DNA from: TTA-H9 sp002071415
GTDB lineage: Bacteria > Bacteroidota > Bacteroidia > Bacteroidales > TTA-H9
DNA: 39,990 bases
Direction: 5' to 3'
NCBI GenBank assembly: GCA_035411425.1
Contig: DAONSX010000021.1
Span: 1 to 39,990 of the forward strand
The notes under the pieces were generated by a model, which saw only the letters and a program-made list of their open reading frames with translations, was not told where the DNA came from and made no database searches. Both the position numbers and the translations under genes were made by a program. Positions 1 to 9,578 of this stretch are shown here, one piece after another; the first letter of the stretch is position 1; the number at the start of each line of letters is the position of its first letter.

Positions 1-434
1 CCTATCTCCCACGTCCTACACCTAAACCCATAAAACACGATTGATTCGATTAAAACATTATTTAACACAGAACAAGTTCTCAACCTACTTTATACCGATT
101 TTAGGTTTATTATCAAATTTTACAAAAGTTGTGAGCCATTGCTATAAATTTTCTTATCAAGCCAATGAAACTCGTGTTTAAGTGATTCTTGAACTATATA
201 TCCCTTATAACGAGATCAATGTTTATATAGCTTTCACAATAAAAAACCTCTCTTATTGGAAAAACTTTTCTGTAACTTTTAATAAAACAATTCAAATCTC
301 GATTATAATTGAATTTCTTGTTCAATAGAGCTTTATTTTAAAAAGGAACGACATATTTGCAATAAGAAATTTTGGATATAAATGCCAATGCATTAGATTT
401 GCTAAACAATTTCAACCCTAAACCATTTGCTGAT
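1..434. other. Intergenic region upstream of pullulanase
   Basis: AT-rich stretch with no convincing coding potential on either strand. The only promoter-like element is CATATTTG at 352-359, a one-mismatch version of the Bacteroidetes -7 box TAnnTTTG, without a clear TTG at the right distance. If it is used, transcription would begin near 366. Nothing else is recognised. Confidence 0.4.
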
Positions 435-2465
435 ATGGGTGTTAAAAATTTCATATTCAGAAACAAAACCATTTACATGCTTGGACTTTTGAGTATAATA
501 ACCGGATTTGAACCTCAACAAGAGACCCACTATAAAACGGACAATTATGATCAATTTCCTTATTATGAAGGGAATGATTTAGAGATGACTTATAGTCAGG
601 AAGGAACATTTTTCAGGGTATGGGCGCCTACGGCCGAACAAGTGCAGGTAAGAATCTATAAAGATTATGATGACAAGGAATGTCTGATGGCAGTGAATAT
701 GGAACAAGATGTTGGAGGGACTTGGAAAAAATATGTTGAAGGAGATTTTCATCATCGATATTATACTTTTCGTATTCAATATCAAGGTGACTGGCTGGAT
801 GAGACGCCTGGTATTTATGTAAAGGCAACAGGTGTAAACGGCAAGCGGGGTTTCATTTGCAATCCATCGGAAGCCAATCCAGAAGGATGGCAAGATGATA
901 AGGGGCCAATATTGACATCTTCGGTAGATGCCGTGATTTATGAGCTACATTTGCGAGACATAAGTATTCATCCCAATTCGGGGATAAAAAACCGCGGGAA
1001 ATATCTTGGCCTTATTGAAAAAGGGACTAAAAATATATGGGGGCAATCCACAGGTTTGGATCACTTGAAAGAATTAGGTATCACACACGTTCATTTGCTT
1101 CCGGTTGCCGATTTTCTTTCGATTGACGAAAGCAAAACAAACTCGCGACAATACAACTGGGGTTACGATCCTCAGAATTATAATGTTCCAGAAGGTTCTT
1201 ATGCTACAAATCCATATGATCCCTTGAACCGCATCGGTGAATTGAAGCAAATGGTGAAAGCCTTGCATGAGGCAGGCATTGGGGTTATCATGGATGTGGT
1301 TTATAATCACACGGGAGAAATACAAAAATCGAACTTCAACCTGATAGTTCCGGGATATTACTATCGCCACACGGCCAAGGGAGAATGGTCAAACGCAAGT
1401 GGGTGCGGCAATGAAACTGCCAGCGAAAGACCCATGATGCGTCGTTTTATCGTTGAATCGGTAAAATATTGGGCTAGCGAATATCACATCGATGGCTTTC
1501 GGTTCGATTTGATGGGCATCCATGACATAGAAACCATGAATTTGGTCAGACAAACATTATATGAAATCAATCCAAATATTATTATTTATGGAGAAGGATG
1601 GACGGCTGGTGATAGTCCTTTCCCAGCCGAAAGAAGAGCACTGAAGACAAATATTGCACAAATGCCAGGGATAGCGGTTTTTTCGGATGAATTGCGTGAT
1701 GGTGTAAAAGGACCATGGTACAATAGTACGGAATCCGGTTTTATAGGCGGAGTAACCGGACTGGAAGAAAGTATCAAGTTTGGTATTGTGGCGGCTACAA
1801 AACACCCCCAAATAGACTATCAGAAGGTAAATTATTCCAAAGCTCCTTATGCGGCTCAACCCGATCAGTGTATCAATTATGTATCTTGCCACGATAATCA
1901 TACACTCTGGGATAAAATACGCTTAACGGTAAAAAATGCTTCCGAAGAAGAACTCGTAAAAATGAACATGACTGCCAGTGCCATAGTGCTCACTTCACAG
2001 GGAATACCCTTTTTGCATAATGGCATAGAAATGATGCGTTCGAAAAAAGGAGTTGAAAACTCATTTAATTCGCCCGATAGCATCAACCAAATCGACTGGA
2101 ACTGGAAATATCTTTACAGCCGTGCAGTAAAATTCCATCAACAGCTCATCGAACTTAGAAAACAGCATCCTGCATTTAGAATGAAAACCTCGAATGAAAT
2201 CTCGGAAAATCTCCATTTCTTGTCCATTCCGAAACCATGCATAATAGCTTATACCTTGAATGGAAAAGCAGTAGGCGATAGTTGGCGTAAAATTCTGGTC
2301 ATCTTCAATGGAAATCGCCATCCCGAAAATATTACCATACCCGATGAACATTGGAAAATAATCGTAAATGGCGACAGATTTTTATCCTCTCCTGTACCCT
2401 ATACCGAAAAAGGACCTCTTACTATACCCGCATCTTCAGTCATTATACTTGCAGTTACTGAATAA
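435..2465 (+). CDS. pulA: Type I pullulanase (GH13 debranching enzyme)
   Basis: Hydrolyses alpha-1,6 branch points in pullulan, glycogen or amylopectin. The sequence shows an N-terminal CBM48-like beta domain (FRVWAPTAEQV) and then the GH13 barrel. Numbered from a TTG at 372, the type I pullulanase signature YNWGYDP begins at Y261, DVVYNH is at 308-313, the nucleophile region GFRFDLMG has D379, the acid/base GEGW has E408, and SCHDNH has D508. All catalytic residues are present and the length (about 680 aa) fits the family. The frame is open from the TTG at 372, but the ATG at 435 is preferred because it is followed by a signal-like segment (KNFIF...LGLLSIITG) and a weak promoter at 352-359 leaves almost no leader for 372. 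An ATG at 477 is also possible. The branching enzyme gene follows after 16 bp, so the two are probably co-transcribed for glycogen remodelling. Confidence 0.93.
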   Translation: MGVKNFIFRNKTIYMLGLLSIITGFEPQQETHYKTDNYDQFPYYEGNDLEMTYSQEGTFFRVWAPTAEQVQVRIYKDYDDKECLMAVNMEQDVGGTWKKYVEGDFHHRYYTFRIQYQGDWLDETPGIYVKATGVNGKRGFICNPSEANPEGWQDDKGPILTSSVDAVIYELHLRDISIHPNSGIKNRGKYLGLIEKGTKNIWGQSTGLDHLKELGITHVHLLPVADFLSIDESKTNSRQYNWGYDPQNYNVPEGSYATNPYDPLNRIGELKQMVKALHEAGIGVIMDVVYNHTGEIQKSNFNLIVPGYYYRHTAKGEWSNASGCGNETASERPMMRRFIVESVKYWASEYHIDGFRFDLMGIHDIETMNLVRQTLYEINPNIIIYGEGWTAGDSPFPAERRALKTNIAQMPGIAVFSDELRDGVKGPWYNSTESGFIGGVTGLEESIKFGIVAATKHPQIDYQKVNYSKAPYAAQPDQCINYVSCHDNHTLWDKIRLTVKNASEEELVKMNMTASAIVLTSQGIPFLHNGIEMMRSKKGVENSFNSPDSINQIDWNWKYLYSRAVKFHQQLIELRKQHPAFRMKTSNEISENLHFLSIPKPCIIAYTLNGKAVGDSWRKILVIFNGNRHPENITIPDEHWKIIVNGDRFLSSPVPYTEKGPLTIPASSVIILAVTE

Positions 2466-2481
2466 TACTCTTTATTTCTCT

Positions 2482-4497
2482 ATGGAATACAAAAAATTAA
2501 AGATAGTCAAAGAAGACCCTTGGTTGGAGCCAGTCGAAAAAGAGGTTTTCGATCGTTATCAACGTTATATAAATCGTTTGAACGAAATAACTAGCCAGTG
2601 GGGCAGCCTTCTGAAATTTGCCAATGCACACAATTATCTGGGCATTCAATACAGCAAAAAGGACAAGGGGTGGTATTACCGAGAATGGGCTCCACGTGCA
2701 TTCGATCTTTATTTAATGGGCGACTTCAATAATTGGGACAGGTTTTCGCATCATTTGGAGAAAAAAGACAATGGGATATGGGAAATTTTTCTCCCTTACG
2801 ATTTATATAAAGATAAATTCATTCATGGCAGTAAGGTGAAAGTTCTGGTTCATGGAAGAAATGGCTGGCATGAGCGTATTCCGGTTTATATCAGGCGAGT
2901 CGTTCAAGATCCCAATACCAAAGATTTTACAGGACAGTTATGGTTCCCCGCCCATCCTTATGATTGGGAAGGTGATAATTACAGAATTTCGGGCAAGGAA
3001 GCTCCATATATTTACGAATGTCATATCGGTATGGCTCAGGAAGAACCTCGAATAGGAACCTATCGTGAATTTGCCGATAATATACTTCCGCACATCAAGA
3101 CCTGTGGATATAACATGATACAAATCATGGCCATAGCCGAACATCCTTATTATGGTTCGTTTGGTTACCATGTGAGCAATTTCTTTGCACCCTCCTCACG
3201 TTTTGGTACACCAGAAGACCTGAAATATTTGATTCATAAGGCTCATTTAATGGGTTTAGGAGTTATTATGGATATAGTGCACTCACATACAGTGAAAAAT
3301 TATAATGAAGGTTTGAACGATTTCGACGGTGATGAAGGTTTATATACTCATATTGGCCCCAGAGGCGATCACCCAGCATGGGACTCCAAACTGTTCGATT
3401 ATGGAAAGACAGAAGTATTGCAATTCTTGCTTTCCAATATTGCCTACTGGATGAAAGAGTTCCACTTCGATGGTTTTCGTTTTGATGGAGTAACCTCCAT
3501 GATGTATTTTCATCATGGGTTTGTGGGTAACTGGACTCGTGAACTTTATTTTTTGGATGGAGTGGAATGGGATGCCATTACCTACCTTCAATTGGCTAAC
3601 ACTCTCGTACACAAAATCAGACCCGATAGTCTCACCATAGCTGAAGATGTGAGCGGAATGCCAGGACTTTGCAGCCCTATCTCTCATGGCGGAATAGGAT
3701 TTGACTACCGTTTGGGAATGGGAATTCCCGATTATTGGATTAAAATATTAAACGAAAGAAAAGACGAAGACTGGGACATGGATGAACTTTATCATGCCAT
3801 GCTTAATCGCAAGTTTGGGGTAAAAACCGTAGCCTATTGTGAATCGCACGATCAGGCACTGGTGGGTGATAAAACCATTGCATTCAGGTTGATGGATCAG
3901 GAAATGTATTGGCACATGAGAATAGATGACGCAAATCTCGTTATTGATCGAGGAATTGCTCTGCATAAGTTGATACGTATTTTTTCACTTTCTCTGGGTG
4001 GTGAGGCTTGGTTAAACTTCATGGGCAATGAGTTTGGGCATCCCGAATGGATAGACTTCCCCAGAGAAGGTAACTGCTGGAGTTATTGGTATGCGCGTCG
4101 GCAATGGTCACTGGCTTATGATCCCAACCTAAAATACAAGTTTTTGCTGGCTTTCGACAAAGCCATGATACATTTAGCAAAGACCTCTGATATTATGCGC
4201 TCGCCTTATCCCAATTTGTTGAACATCGACCAGCATCATAAAACCATTGTTTTCGAACGCGCTGGACTAATCTTTATCTTTAATTGGCATCCCACCTTAA
4301 GCATTCCCGATTATGCCTTTCCAGTTCCCGAACCGGGTGTTTATCGCATCATACTTTGTAGCGATGACGGACAATTTGGTGGACATCAAAGAGTAAATAC
4401 ACATCTCGATTATTTGGCCATTCCCGGCCCCGAAGGTACTGGTGTAGCAAGAATTTACAATATCAACCGCGCTCTTATTGTACTTCAAAAAGTTTGA
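2482..4497 (+). CDS. glgB: 1,4-alpha-glucan branching enzyme, eukaryote-like GH13_8
   Basis: Forms alpha-1,6 branches in glycogen by cutting and transferring alpha-1,4 glucan chains. A CBM48 domain (YYREWAPRA, GDFNNWDR) precedes the GH13 barrel. Visible motifs are DIVHSHTVKN, GFRFDGVTSMMY with nucleophile D335, AEDVSGMPG with E388, and ESHDQALVGDKTIAF with D457. This combination is diagnostic of the GH13_8 (eukaryotic/Bacteroidetes) type rather than the GH13_9 type of E. coli. The frame stays open back to 2368, inside pulA, but the ATG at 2482 (MEYKKLK, 671 aa) is chosen because it follows the pulA stop by 16 bp and gives the normal N-terminus. The stop codon overlaps the ATG of the downstream sigma factor gene by one base, so the sigma gene may be translationally coupled to glycogen metabolism genes. 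Confidence 0.95.
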   Translation: MEYKKLKIVKEDPWLEPVEKEVFDRYQRYINRLNEITSQWGSLLKFANAHNYLGIQYSKKDKGWYYREWAPRAFDLYLMGDFNNWDRFSHHLEKKDNGIWEIFLPYDLYKDKFIHGSKVKVLVHGRNGWHERIPVYIRRVVQDPNTKDFTGQLWFPAHPYDWEGDNYRISGKEAPYIYECHIGMAQEEPRIGTYREFADNILPHIKTCGYNMIQIMAIAEHPYYGSFGYHVSNFFAPSSRFGTPEDLKYLIHKAHLMGLGVIMDIVHSHTVKNYNEGLNDFDGDEGLYTHIGPRGDHPAWDSKLFDYGKTEVLQFLLSNIAYWMKEFHFDGFRFDGVTSMMYFHHGFVGNWTRELYFLDGVEWDAITYLQLANTLVHKIRPDSLTIAEDVSGMPGLCSPISHGGIGFDYRLGMGIPDYWIKILNERKDEDWDMDELYHAMLNRKFGVKTVAYCESHDQALVGDKTIAFRLMDQEMYWHMRIDDANLVIDRGIALHKLIRIFSLSLGGEAWLNFMGNEFGHPEWIDFPREGNCWSYWYARRQWSLAYDPNLKYKFLLAFDKAMIHLAKTSDIMRSPYPNLLNIDQHHKTIVFERAGLIFIFNWHPTLSIPDYAFPVPEPGVYRIILCSDDGQFGGHQRVNTHLDYLAIPGPEGTGVARIYNINRALIVLQKV

Positions 4498-5066
4498 TGA
4501 AAAACAGTCATCCATTATCGAATTCTGGACTTTCGGAAGAGAATTTCAAGGCTATTTTCTTGGAGGAATTTTCTAATCTTAAAGCCTATGCACAATCCAT
4601 AGTAAAAGAGAATGAAACCTCCTCAGACATTGTTCAGGAGGCTTTCATGGCACTATGGGAAAACCGCAAGATTTTTGAAAATAAACGCGATCCCAAACCT
4701 TATTTAGCTACTATTATTCGAAACAAATCACTTAACTATTTACGTAATAATAAAAAATATCATCCCGATCTCGAAGCTGCTGAAGGCTGGGAGCAACATC
4801 TGGGCATATCATGCAATGATCAATTCACTCAAAAACAATTAAAAGCGAAAATACAAGAAACCCTTGACCACCTCCCTCCAAAATGTCGTGAAATCTTTCT
4901 GATGAACAGACAGGAAGGATTAAAATATAAAGATATTGCCTTCAGATTGGGAATTTCCATTAAAACTGTCGAAGCTCAAATGGCCAAGGCTTTAAAAGCT
5001 TTCCATGATAATCTCGACCAGTTTATCCTATTAACATTAATATTCTTAATGAATATTTTCTTTTAA
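4497..5066 (+). CDS. ECF-family RNA polymerase sigma factor (FecI-like)
   Basis: Probably directs RNA polymerase to the promoters of the neighbouring receptor locus. Sigma region 2 is seen at about residues 15-80 (LKAYAQSIVK, SDIVQEAFMALWENR, YLATIIRNKSLNYLR). Region 4 is at about 115-170 (LPPKCREIFLMNRQEG, YKDIAFRLGISIKTVEAQM), with the helix-turn-helix near its end. Length (189 aa) and absence of region 3 fit ECF sigma factors of the Bacteroidetes cell-surface-signalling type. A TTG at 4494 precedes the ATG at 4497; the ATG is preferred, and its A is the last base of the glgB stop codon. The C-terminus ends in a hydrophobic tail (FILLTLIFLMNIFF). A FecR anti-sigma gene follows after 55 bp. 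The sigma type is clear from the sequence; its target is inferred. Confidence 0.93.
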   Translation: MKNSHPLSNSGLSEENFKAIFLEEFSNLKAYAQSIVKENETSSDIVQEAFMALWENRKIFENKRDPKPYLATIIRNKSLNYLRNNKKYHPDLEAAEGWEQHLGISCNDQFTQKQLKAKIQETLDHLPPKCREIFLMNRQEGLKYKDIAFRLGISIKTVEAQMAKALKAFHDNLDQFILLTLIFLMNIFF

Positions 5067-5070
5067 TTTA

Positions 5071-5098
5071 ACATAAGGGTAAATGAATGATAGAGTGT
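5071..5098 (+). promoter_or_regulatory. Putative ECF sigma promoter upstream of fecR (copy 1)
   Basis: ACATAAGGGTAAAT at 5071-5084 is followed after 10 bases by GTGT at 5095-5098. Exactly the same 14-mer, with GTGT at the same offset, occurs at 9579-9606 ahead of the duplicated lipoproteins. Two identical, equally spaced elements upstream of genes of one sigma-controlled locus suggest -35 and -10 elements read by the local ECF factor. The repetition is seen directly; the function is inferred. Confidence 0.45.
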
Positions 5099-5107
5099 TT
5101 TATATAA

Positions 5108-5113
5108 AGGAGG
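5108..5113 (+). promoter_or_regulatory. Consensus Shine-Dalgarno AGGAGG before fecR
   Basis: AGGAGG lies 8 bases upstream of the ATG at 5122. Strong Shine-Dalgarno sequences are rare in Bacteroidetes, where initiation relies on A-rich leaders, so this one stands out. It fixes the start codon of the FecR gene. Confidence 0.6.
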
Positions 5114-5121
5114 AATAGACC

Positions 5122-6138
5122 ATGGACGTTCCAGAAGATATTCTTGAATTGATTACTAGCTACTTTTCAGGCGAACTGAATGAAGAAGGAATTCAGCAGC
5201 TCATTGACTGGTTAAATAAATCAAGCGAAAACAGGAAACTATTTTTAGATTACAAAAAAGCATGGGAACTGCAGGCAAGCATCTTGAAACAACCAGTGAA
5301 TCCAGAAGAAGAATGGGAAAAGTTCAGAAAAAAGAATTTATCTACCTTTACGAAAAAAGAAATAAAGGAAGAAAGAGTAAAAAAATTGATGATAAATCGG
5401 TCGTATTGGCGTATAGCAGCTTTACTGGCCTTGATCATTATTTCGACTTTTGCGGCCATTTATCTTTTTAGGAATGAGGAAGTAGAAATTTTACTCACCC
5501 AAAAAACAAAAGAGACCTTTACTTTGCCTGATGGATCAACAATTACGCTGGCACCTGAAAGTAAGGCAATTTATGATAAGACGTATGGCAAAAAAGAAAG
5601 AAAAATTATCGTTACAGGTTGGGTTTATTTAGAAGTTGCAAAAAACGAAAGACTTCCATTTAGGGTATGGGCTGGAAATTTAGAAATTTTAGTTACAGGA
5701 ACATCATTCTATATTCATTCTTCTGCTACTGAACAAGATGCCTCTGTTATACTCGAGAGCGGAAAAGTGAAAGCCTATCCCAAAGGAAAGCCTTCCGAAG
5801 CCATTGAACTTAAGCCAGGTCAGGCAGCTTCTTATGTCTCAAGCAAAGACATTATTACTATTACCTCTCCTGAACCGAATTATGCAGCATGGAATACTCA
5901 TAAATTTCAATTTAATAATACATCTCTTGATGAAATCATTGCTCTAATTGAAAGCGTTTATAGTATTCATATAGACCTTTCATCTCCTGAATTGGGCAGT
6001 TGCAAACTAACCGCAACATTTGAAAACCAAAGCCCTGAATCCATACTTCAGGTGATTGCATCTGCACTTCATCTGAAACTTGGAGGTGATGATACATCAT
6101 TCATCCTAAGCGGTATGCCCTGTCAATCAAATAAATAA
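5122..6138 (+). CDS. FecR-family anti-sigma factor
   Basis: Inner-membrane anti-sigma factor that likely holds the upstream ECF sigma inactive until the TonB-dependent receptor signals ligand. The cytoplasmic N-terminus (1-90) has the usual sigma-binding helices (LITSYFSGELNEE, IDWLNKS). One membrane helix follows at about 96-116. The periplasmic FecR domain is at about 125-225 (FTLPDGSTITLAPESK, VTGWVYLEVA, GTSFYIHS). A C-terminal STN-like DUF4974 domain is at about 250-325 (FNNTSLDEIIALIESVY, CKLTATFENQSPESIL). The length of 338 aa is typical. Its stop codon overlaps the receptor start by one base (TAATG), so the two are translationally coupled. Confidence 0.94.
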   Translation: MDVPEDILELITSYFSGELNEEGIQQLIDWLNKSSENRKLFLDYKKAWELQASILKQPVNPEEEWEKFRKKNLSTFTKKEIKEERVKKLMINRSYWRIAALLALIIISTFAAIYLFRNEEVEILLTQKTKETFTLPDGSTITLAPESKAIYDKTYGKKERKIIVTGWVYLEVAKNERLPFRVWAGNLEILVTGTSFYIHSSATEQDASVILESGKVKAYPKGKPSEAIELKPGQAASYVSSKDIITITSPEPNYAAWNTHKFQFNNTSLDEIIALIESVYSIHIDLSSPELGSCKLTATFENQSPESILQVIASALHLKLGGDDTSFILSGMPCQSNK

Positions 6139-8750
6139 TGGCAAAAAGGTGCAGTATATTTGTTTTCTTCTTCCTTATTTGGAATTATCAAGCCTATTTA
6201 CAAGAAAATATATCTACATATACATACCGAGCTCGACAAATTCCACTTCAACAAGTCATTCATGATTTGGAAATCATAACGGGTTTACCTTTTGCATACA
6301 GCCCCGAGCGCATTCCTTTAACCAAAAAAATTTCTTGCAAGGTCAAAACAAACCATTTGACAACATTTCTTGATGAGGTTTTTGAAAGAAATGGGATACA
6401 GTGGGAAAACATCAATGGACAAATCGTACTCACGGGGACAATTGAACCATTAAAAAAACAAAAAATAGTTATAAGTGGAATAATTTCTGATTCTACCAGT
6501 GGAGCCCTTATTCCTGGAGTTTTGCTTACAACGGAATCGGGCAAAGAACTTGCCTTTAGTAATTCGTATGGATATTTTTCCGTTGAAATACCCATAGAAA
6601 CAAAAAGTTTGTTTGTAAGTTGTGTTGGATACAAAACTCAAACGGTGAAGCTGAATTATCCCAATATAGATTTATTATGGATAAAACTCAATCCTTTAGT
6701 GATAGAAATGAAGGCCATAGAGATTAAAGCTACATATAAAAACGAGGACAAAGCGAGTTTTGGGGTCAATATCGATCAATCTATTTGGGGAATGGGAGGG
6801 CAAAATGATATCATACAAGTTTTGAATAGCGTTCCCGGTTTTCATTTATTTGGAGATGGCAGTACAAGATTTTTTGTGCGAGGTGGGGAAAGTAATCAGA
6901 ATCTAATCCTTATTGATGAATCTCCTATTTATAATCCTTCTCATCTTTTTGGATTTTTCAATGCTTTAGCTCCAGAGGCTATCAGCCAAGTAAATGCTTG
7001 GAAGGGAGATGCTCCAGCACGATATGGAGGAGGATTGGCATCTATCATTGACGTCCACGTTCGTGAAGGAAACATGTATAAAAATATAATTAGCGGAAAT
7101 TTAGGGCCTTATGCTTCCTCACTCACTCTTGAAGGACCCATCATCAAAGAAAAATTAAGTTATCTTATTTCAGCACGCAGATCGAATATGGAATGGCTAA
7201 AACCCTCAAACTATACTCCAAATTCCTTCAATTTCTATTTTTATGATATCAATCTGAAAATTAATAGTATACTGAATACCCGAAACAGATTGTACCTCAG
7301 TTTCTATAGAGGTGAGGACAATATTTCACAACTTACCGAATCATCCATAAAAACTTTTGGTATGAGATGGAACAATTTAACTGGCAACTTCCGCTGGAAT
7401 TATATCCCAACTAATAAGATATTCCTTAATACTACCTTGGCTTTCAACAAGTACAGCTATTTTTTATTTCTTGATGCCCGACATAATTCTTACTGGAAGT
7501 CGTCAATTGAGGGACTGCATTTAAAATCTGACCTTACATGGTATGTAAATGCTGACAATACCTTACGCACAGGGATTTTCATCGAAAACCTCATTGCAGA
7601 TCAAGGAAATATTTATCCATCGAGAATTGACAGCTTAAACTATACAAAATCTTTTCCTTTTTACCGATCTCTTTCTTCCCAGCTATATATCGAGCATCAA
7701 GCTGCCTTACTTGACAAAAGGCTGGTAATTAACTATGGATTTCGTATGCCCATTTGGAGCGACTATGGTCCCTTTTATGTTCATTATTATAATCCCGAGT
7801 ATGAACCATTTTATACGGATACTATTGGGAAAGATAGAATCTATTATACTTACATTGGTTTTGAACCCCGCATCCATTTAAGTTTTGATGTTCAACCTCA
7901 TTGGAAAATTAAATTAAATTATAACAGAACATTGCAGTTTTTTCAATCACTTTCCAATTCTATCAGTCCTTTTTCCACCATTGAAAACTGGGCACCTGCA
8001 GGTCCCAATATTTCTCCACAAATAGGAGATTTATTTTCTATTGGTAGCGAGAACTATTTTCTTCAAAATACCTATTCATTATTATTGGAAGCATACTTGA
8101 GATTTGCCCATAACCAGATTGATTATAAAGAACATGCTAATTTACTGTATAATGCATATCAAGAAGGTGAATTACGTTTCGGAAAGGCAAAAGCATATGG
8201 AATAGAGATGTGGTTGAAGAAGAATACGGGTAAACTTTCAGGATGGTTAGGTTATACCTACAGTAAGGTAAGCCGTGAAACAAAAGATATTAATGATAAT
8301 CAGCCTTACTACCCTTATTACGATCGGCCACATCAAATTCAGATTCGACTTAATTACCATCCATCCCAGCGCATCAGTCTTTATGCTTCTTGGTACTACA
8401 TGACTGGAGGTAAAACCACTATTCCGTCTGGATTTTATGATAATAATAACTTTATTATTCCTATTTATGAAGAAAAAAATAACGCACGTTTACCTGATTA
8501 TCACAGAATGGATATTGCAGCCGAATTTCAATTAAATAAAAAAGACGCCCGTTTTCGACAAACTCTAAGTGTGAGCATCTACAACATTTATAACCGAAAC
8601 AATCCTTTTTTAGTCAGTTTTAATAAAATTATGGATGATAAAGGGAATTTTGTGGTTCCAGCAAATTTCTACCAAAAACAAATCATTATCCCCACTCAAT
8701 TATCGGTAGCCGGAATTATTCCTACTATCATTTATAAATTCAGTCTTTGA
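6138..8750 (+). CDS. TonB-dependent receptor with STN signalling domain
   Basis: Outer-membrane transporter and signal transducer of the FecA type. Order of domains: signal-like hydrophobic N-terminus (FVFFFLIW); STN domain at about 30-100 (IPLQQVIHDLEIITGLPFAY); a CarboxypepD_reg-like beta-sandwich at about 110-190 (ISGIISDSTSGALIPGV, GYFSVEIP); plug at about 210-320 (LNSVPGFHLFGDGSTRFFVR, ILIDESPIYNPSHLFGFFN, ARYGGGLASIIDV); and a 22-strand-type barrel to residue 870. The STN domain implies contact with the FecR protein encoded just upstream. It is not a SusC protein: no SusD partner follows and it is shorter than SusC. A DUF4249 lipoprotein gene follows after one base, a common pairing in Bacteroidetes. 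The substrate cannot be told from sequence; iron chelates, peptides or glycans are all possible. Confidence 0.92.
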   Translation: MAKRCSIFVFFFLIWNYQAYLQENISTYTYRARQIPLQQVIHDLEIITGLPFAYSPERIPLTKKISCKVKTNHLTTFLDEVFERNGIQWENINGQIVLTGTIEPLKKQKIVISGIISDSTSGALIPGVLLTTESGKELAFSNSYGYFSVEIPIETKSLFVSCVGYKTQTVKLNYPNIDLLWIKLNPLVIEMKAIEIKATYKNEDKASFGVNIDQSIWGMGGQNDIIQVLNSVPGFHLFGDGSTRFFVRGGESNQNLILIDESPIYNPSHLFGFFNALAPEAISQVNAWKGDAPARYGGGLASIIDVHVREGNMYKNIISGNLGPYASSLTLEGPIIKEKLSYLISARRSNMEWLKPSNYTPNSFNFYFYDINLKINSILNTRNRLYLSFYRGEDNISQLTESSIKTFGMRWNNLTGNFRWNYIPTNKIFLNTTLAFNKYSYFLFLDARHNSYWKSSIEGLHLKSDLTWYVNADNTLRTGIFIENLIADQGNIYPSRIDSLNYTKSFPFYRSLSSQLYIEHQAALLDKRLVINYGFRMPIWSDYGPFYVHYYNPEYEPFYTDTIGKDRIYYTYIGFEPRIHLSFDVQPHWKIKLNYNRTLQFFQSLSNSISPFSTIENWAPAGPNISPQIGDLFSIGSENYFLQNTYSLLLEAYLRFAHNQIDYKEHANLLYNAYQEGELRFGKAKAYGIEMWLKKNTGKLSGWLGYTYSKVSRETKDINDNQPYYPYYDRPHQIQIRLNYHPSQRISLYASWYYMTGGKTTIPSGFYDNNNFIIPIYEEKNNARLPDYHRMDIAAEFQLNKKDARFRQTLSVSIYNIYNRNNPFLVSFNKIMDDKGNFVVPANFYQKQIIIPTQLSVAGIIPTIIYKFSL

Positions 8751-8751
8751 A

Positions 8752-9570
8752 ATGAAAAAATGTATAGTCTATTTTATTGTTGTAATTTTTTTATATGGTT
8801 GTGAAAAAGAATTTGCACCTGATTTATCTTCTGAAGTAAACAAGAAAGTAGTGATTAATGCGCTATTTACCGATGAAGCGAATGAGAATGAGGTTGAAAT
8901 AAGATGGTCAGTTCGTCAGCCGAATGATGTCCCATCTCCTATTAATGAAGCTCAGGTAATATTAAGTTCAATTGATGAAGTTATCATATTTAAGTTAGAC
9001 AGTTTAAAGCCGGGAATATACAGAGCAAAAATGAATTTAAAATCCAACCAGGAATATACTCTTACGGTGAGTGTGGAAGGACAGGTTTTTTCGGCGAGAG
9101 CCGAGCTTGCTGAGGGCAAAGCCTTTAACCCCCCCACTTTTTCATTTTCTAATGATGAGAAATTATATTATTTGGATAAAGTAGCCATTCCTTTCGATCC
9201 ATCCAGTCCCGCCATATATCAAATAACAGCCGACTGGTCAGAGGTATCGGGATATACTCAGCTTCCTTCTGAACAAACTCATGCTGTAATATATTTTTTT
9301 AGTTTGTCAACCTTAGACGTTAGCCAACTTTTGCCTCCAGCTTCTGAAAAGATTGGGTTTCCGGCAGGTACAATCATGGATGTAAAACGTTTTGCATTGA
9401 CTCAGAGTCATGCAGAATATTGGCGACAGGTATTGCTCGAAACAAGCTGGGCTGGAGGATTATTTGCCACGGAACCTGCAAATATCATTTCAAATTTTAG
9501 CAATGATGCCTTAGGTTGGTTCGGATTATGCGGCACTACACAGCTTTCGGTCATTGTTGGAGAAAAATAA
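8752..9570 (+). CDS. DUF4249-type lipoprotein, partner of the TonB receptor
   Basis: Predicted lipoprotein with an SPII signal and lipid-attachment Cys17 (FLYGC-EKE). The N-terminal half has the beta-sandwich typical of DUF4249 (KVVINALFTDEANENEVEI, INEAQVILSS, GIYRAK, NQEYTLTVSVEGQ). DUF4249 proteins are regularly encoded right after TonB-dependent receptors with a CarboxypepD_reg domain; their biochemical role is not established, and a surface-exposed accessory to uptake is the usual guess. The start ATG is one base after the receptor stop codon, so the two genes share an operon. The family assignment rests on sequence pattern and neighbourhood together. Confidence 0.8.
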   Translation: MKKCIVYFIVVIFLYGCEKEFAPDLSSEVNKKVVINALFTDEANENEVEIRWSVRQPNDVPSPINEAQVILSSIDEVIIFKLDSLKPGIYRAKMNLKSNQEYTLTVSVEGQVFSARAELAEGKAFNPPTFSFSNDEKLYYLDKVAIPFDPSSPAIYQITADWSEVSGYTQLPSEQTHAVIYFFSLSTLDVSQLLPPASEKIGFPAGTIMDVKRFALTQSHAEYWRQVLLETSWAGGLFATEPANIISNFSNDALGWFGLCGTTQLSVIVGEK

Positions 9571-9578
9571 TCGATCCT

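Noticed and set aside
2368..2481. Extended N-terminus of glgB
   Set aside because: Would overlap pulA by about 100 bp and adds residues alien to the family; ATG 2482 fits better.
6138..9570. SusC/SusD polysaccharide utilisation pair
   Set aside because: The receptor is FecA-like with an STN domain, and its partner is a DUF4249-type lipoprotein, not SusD.
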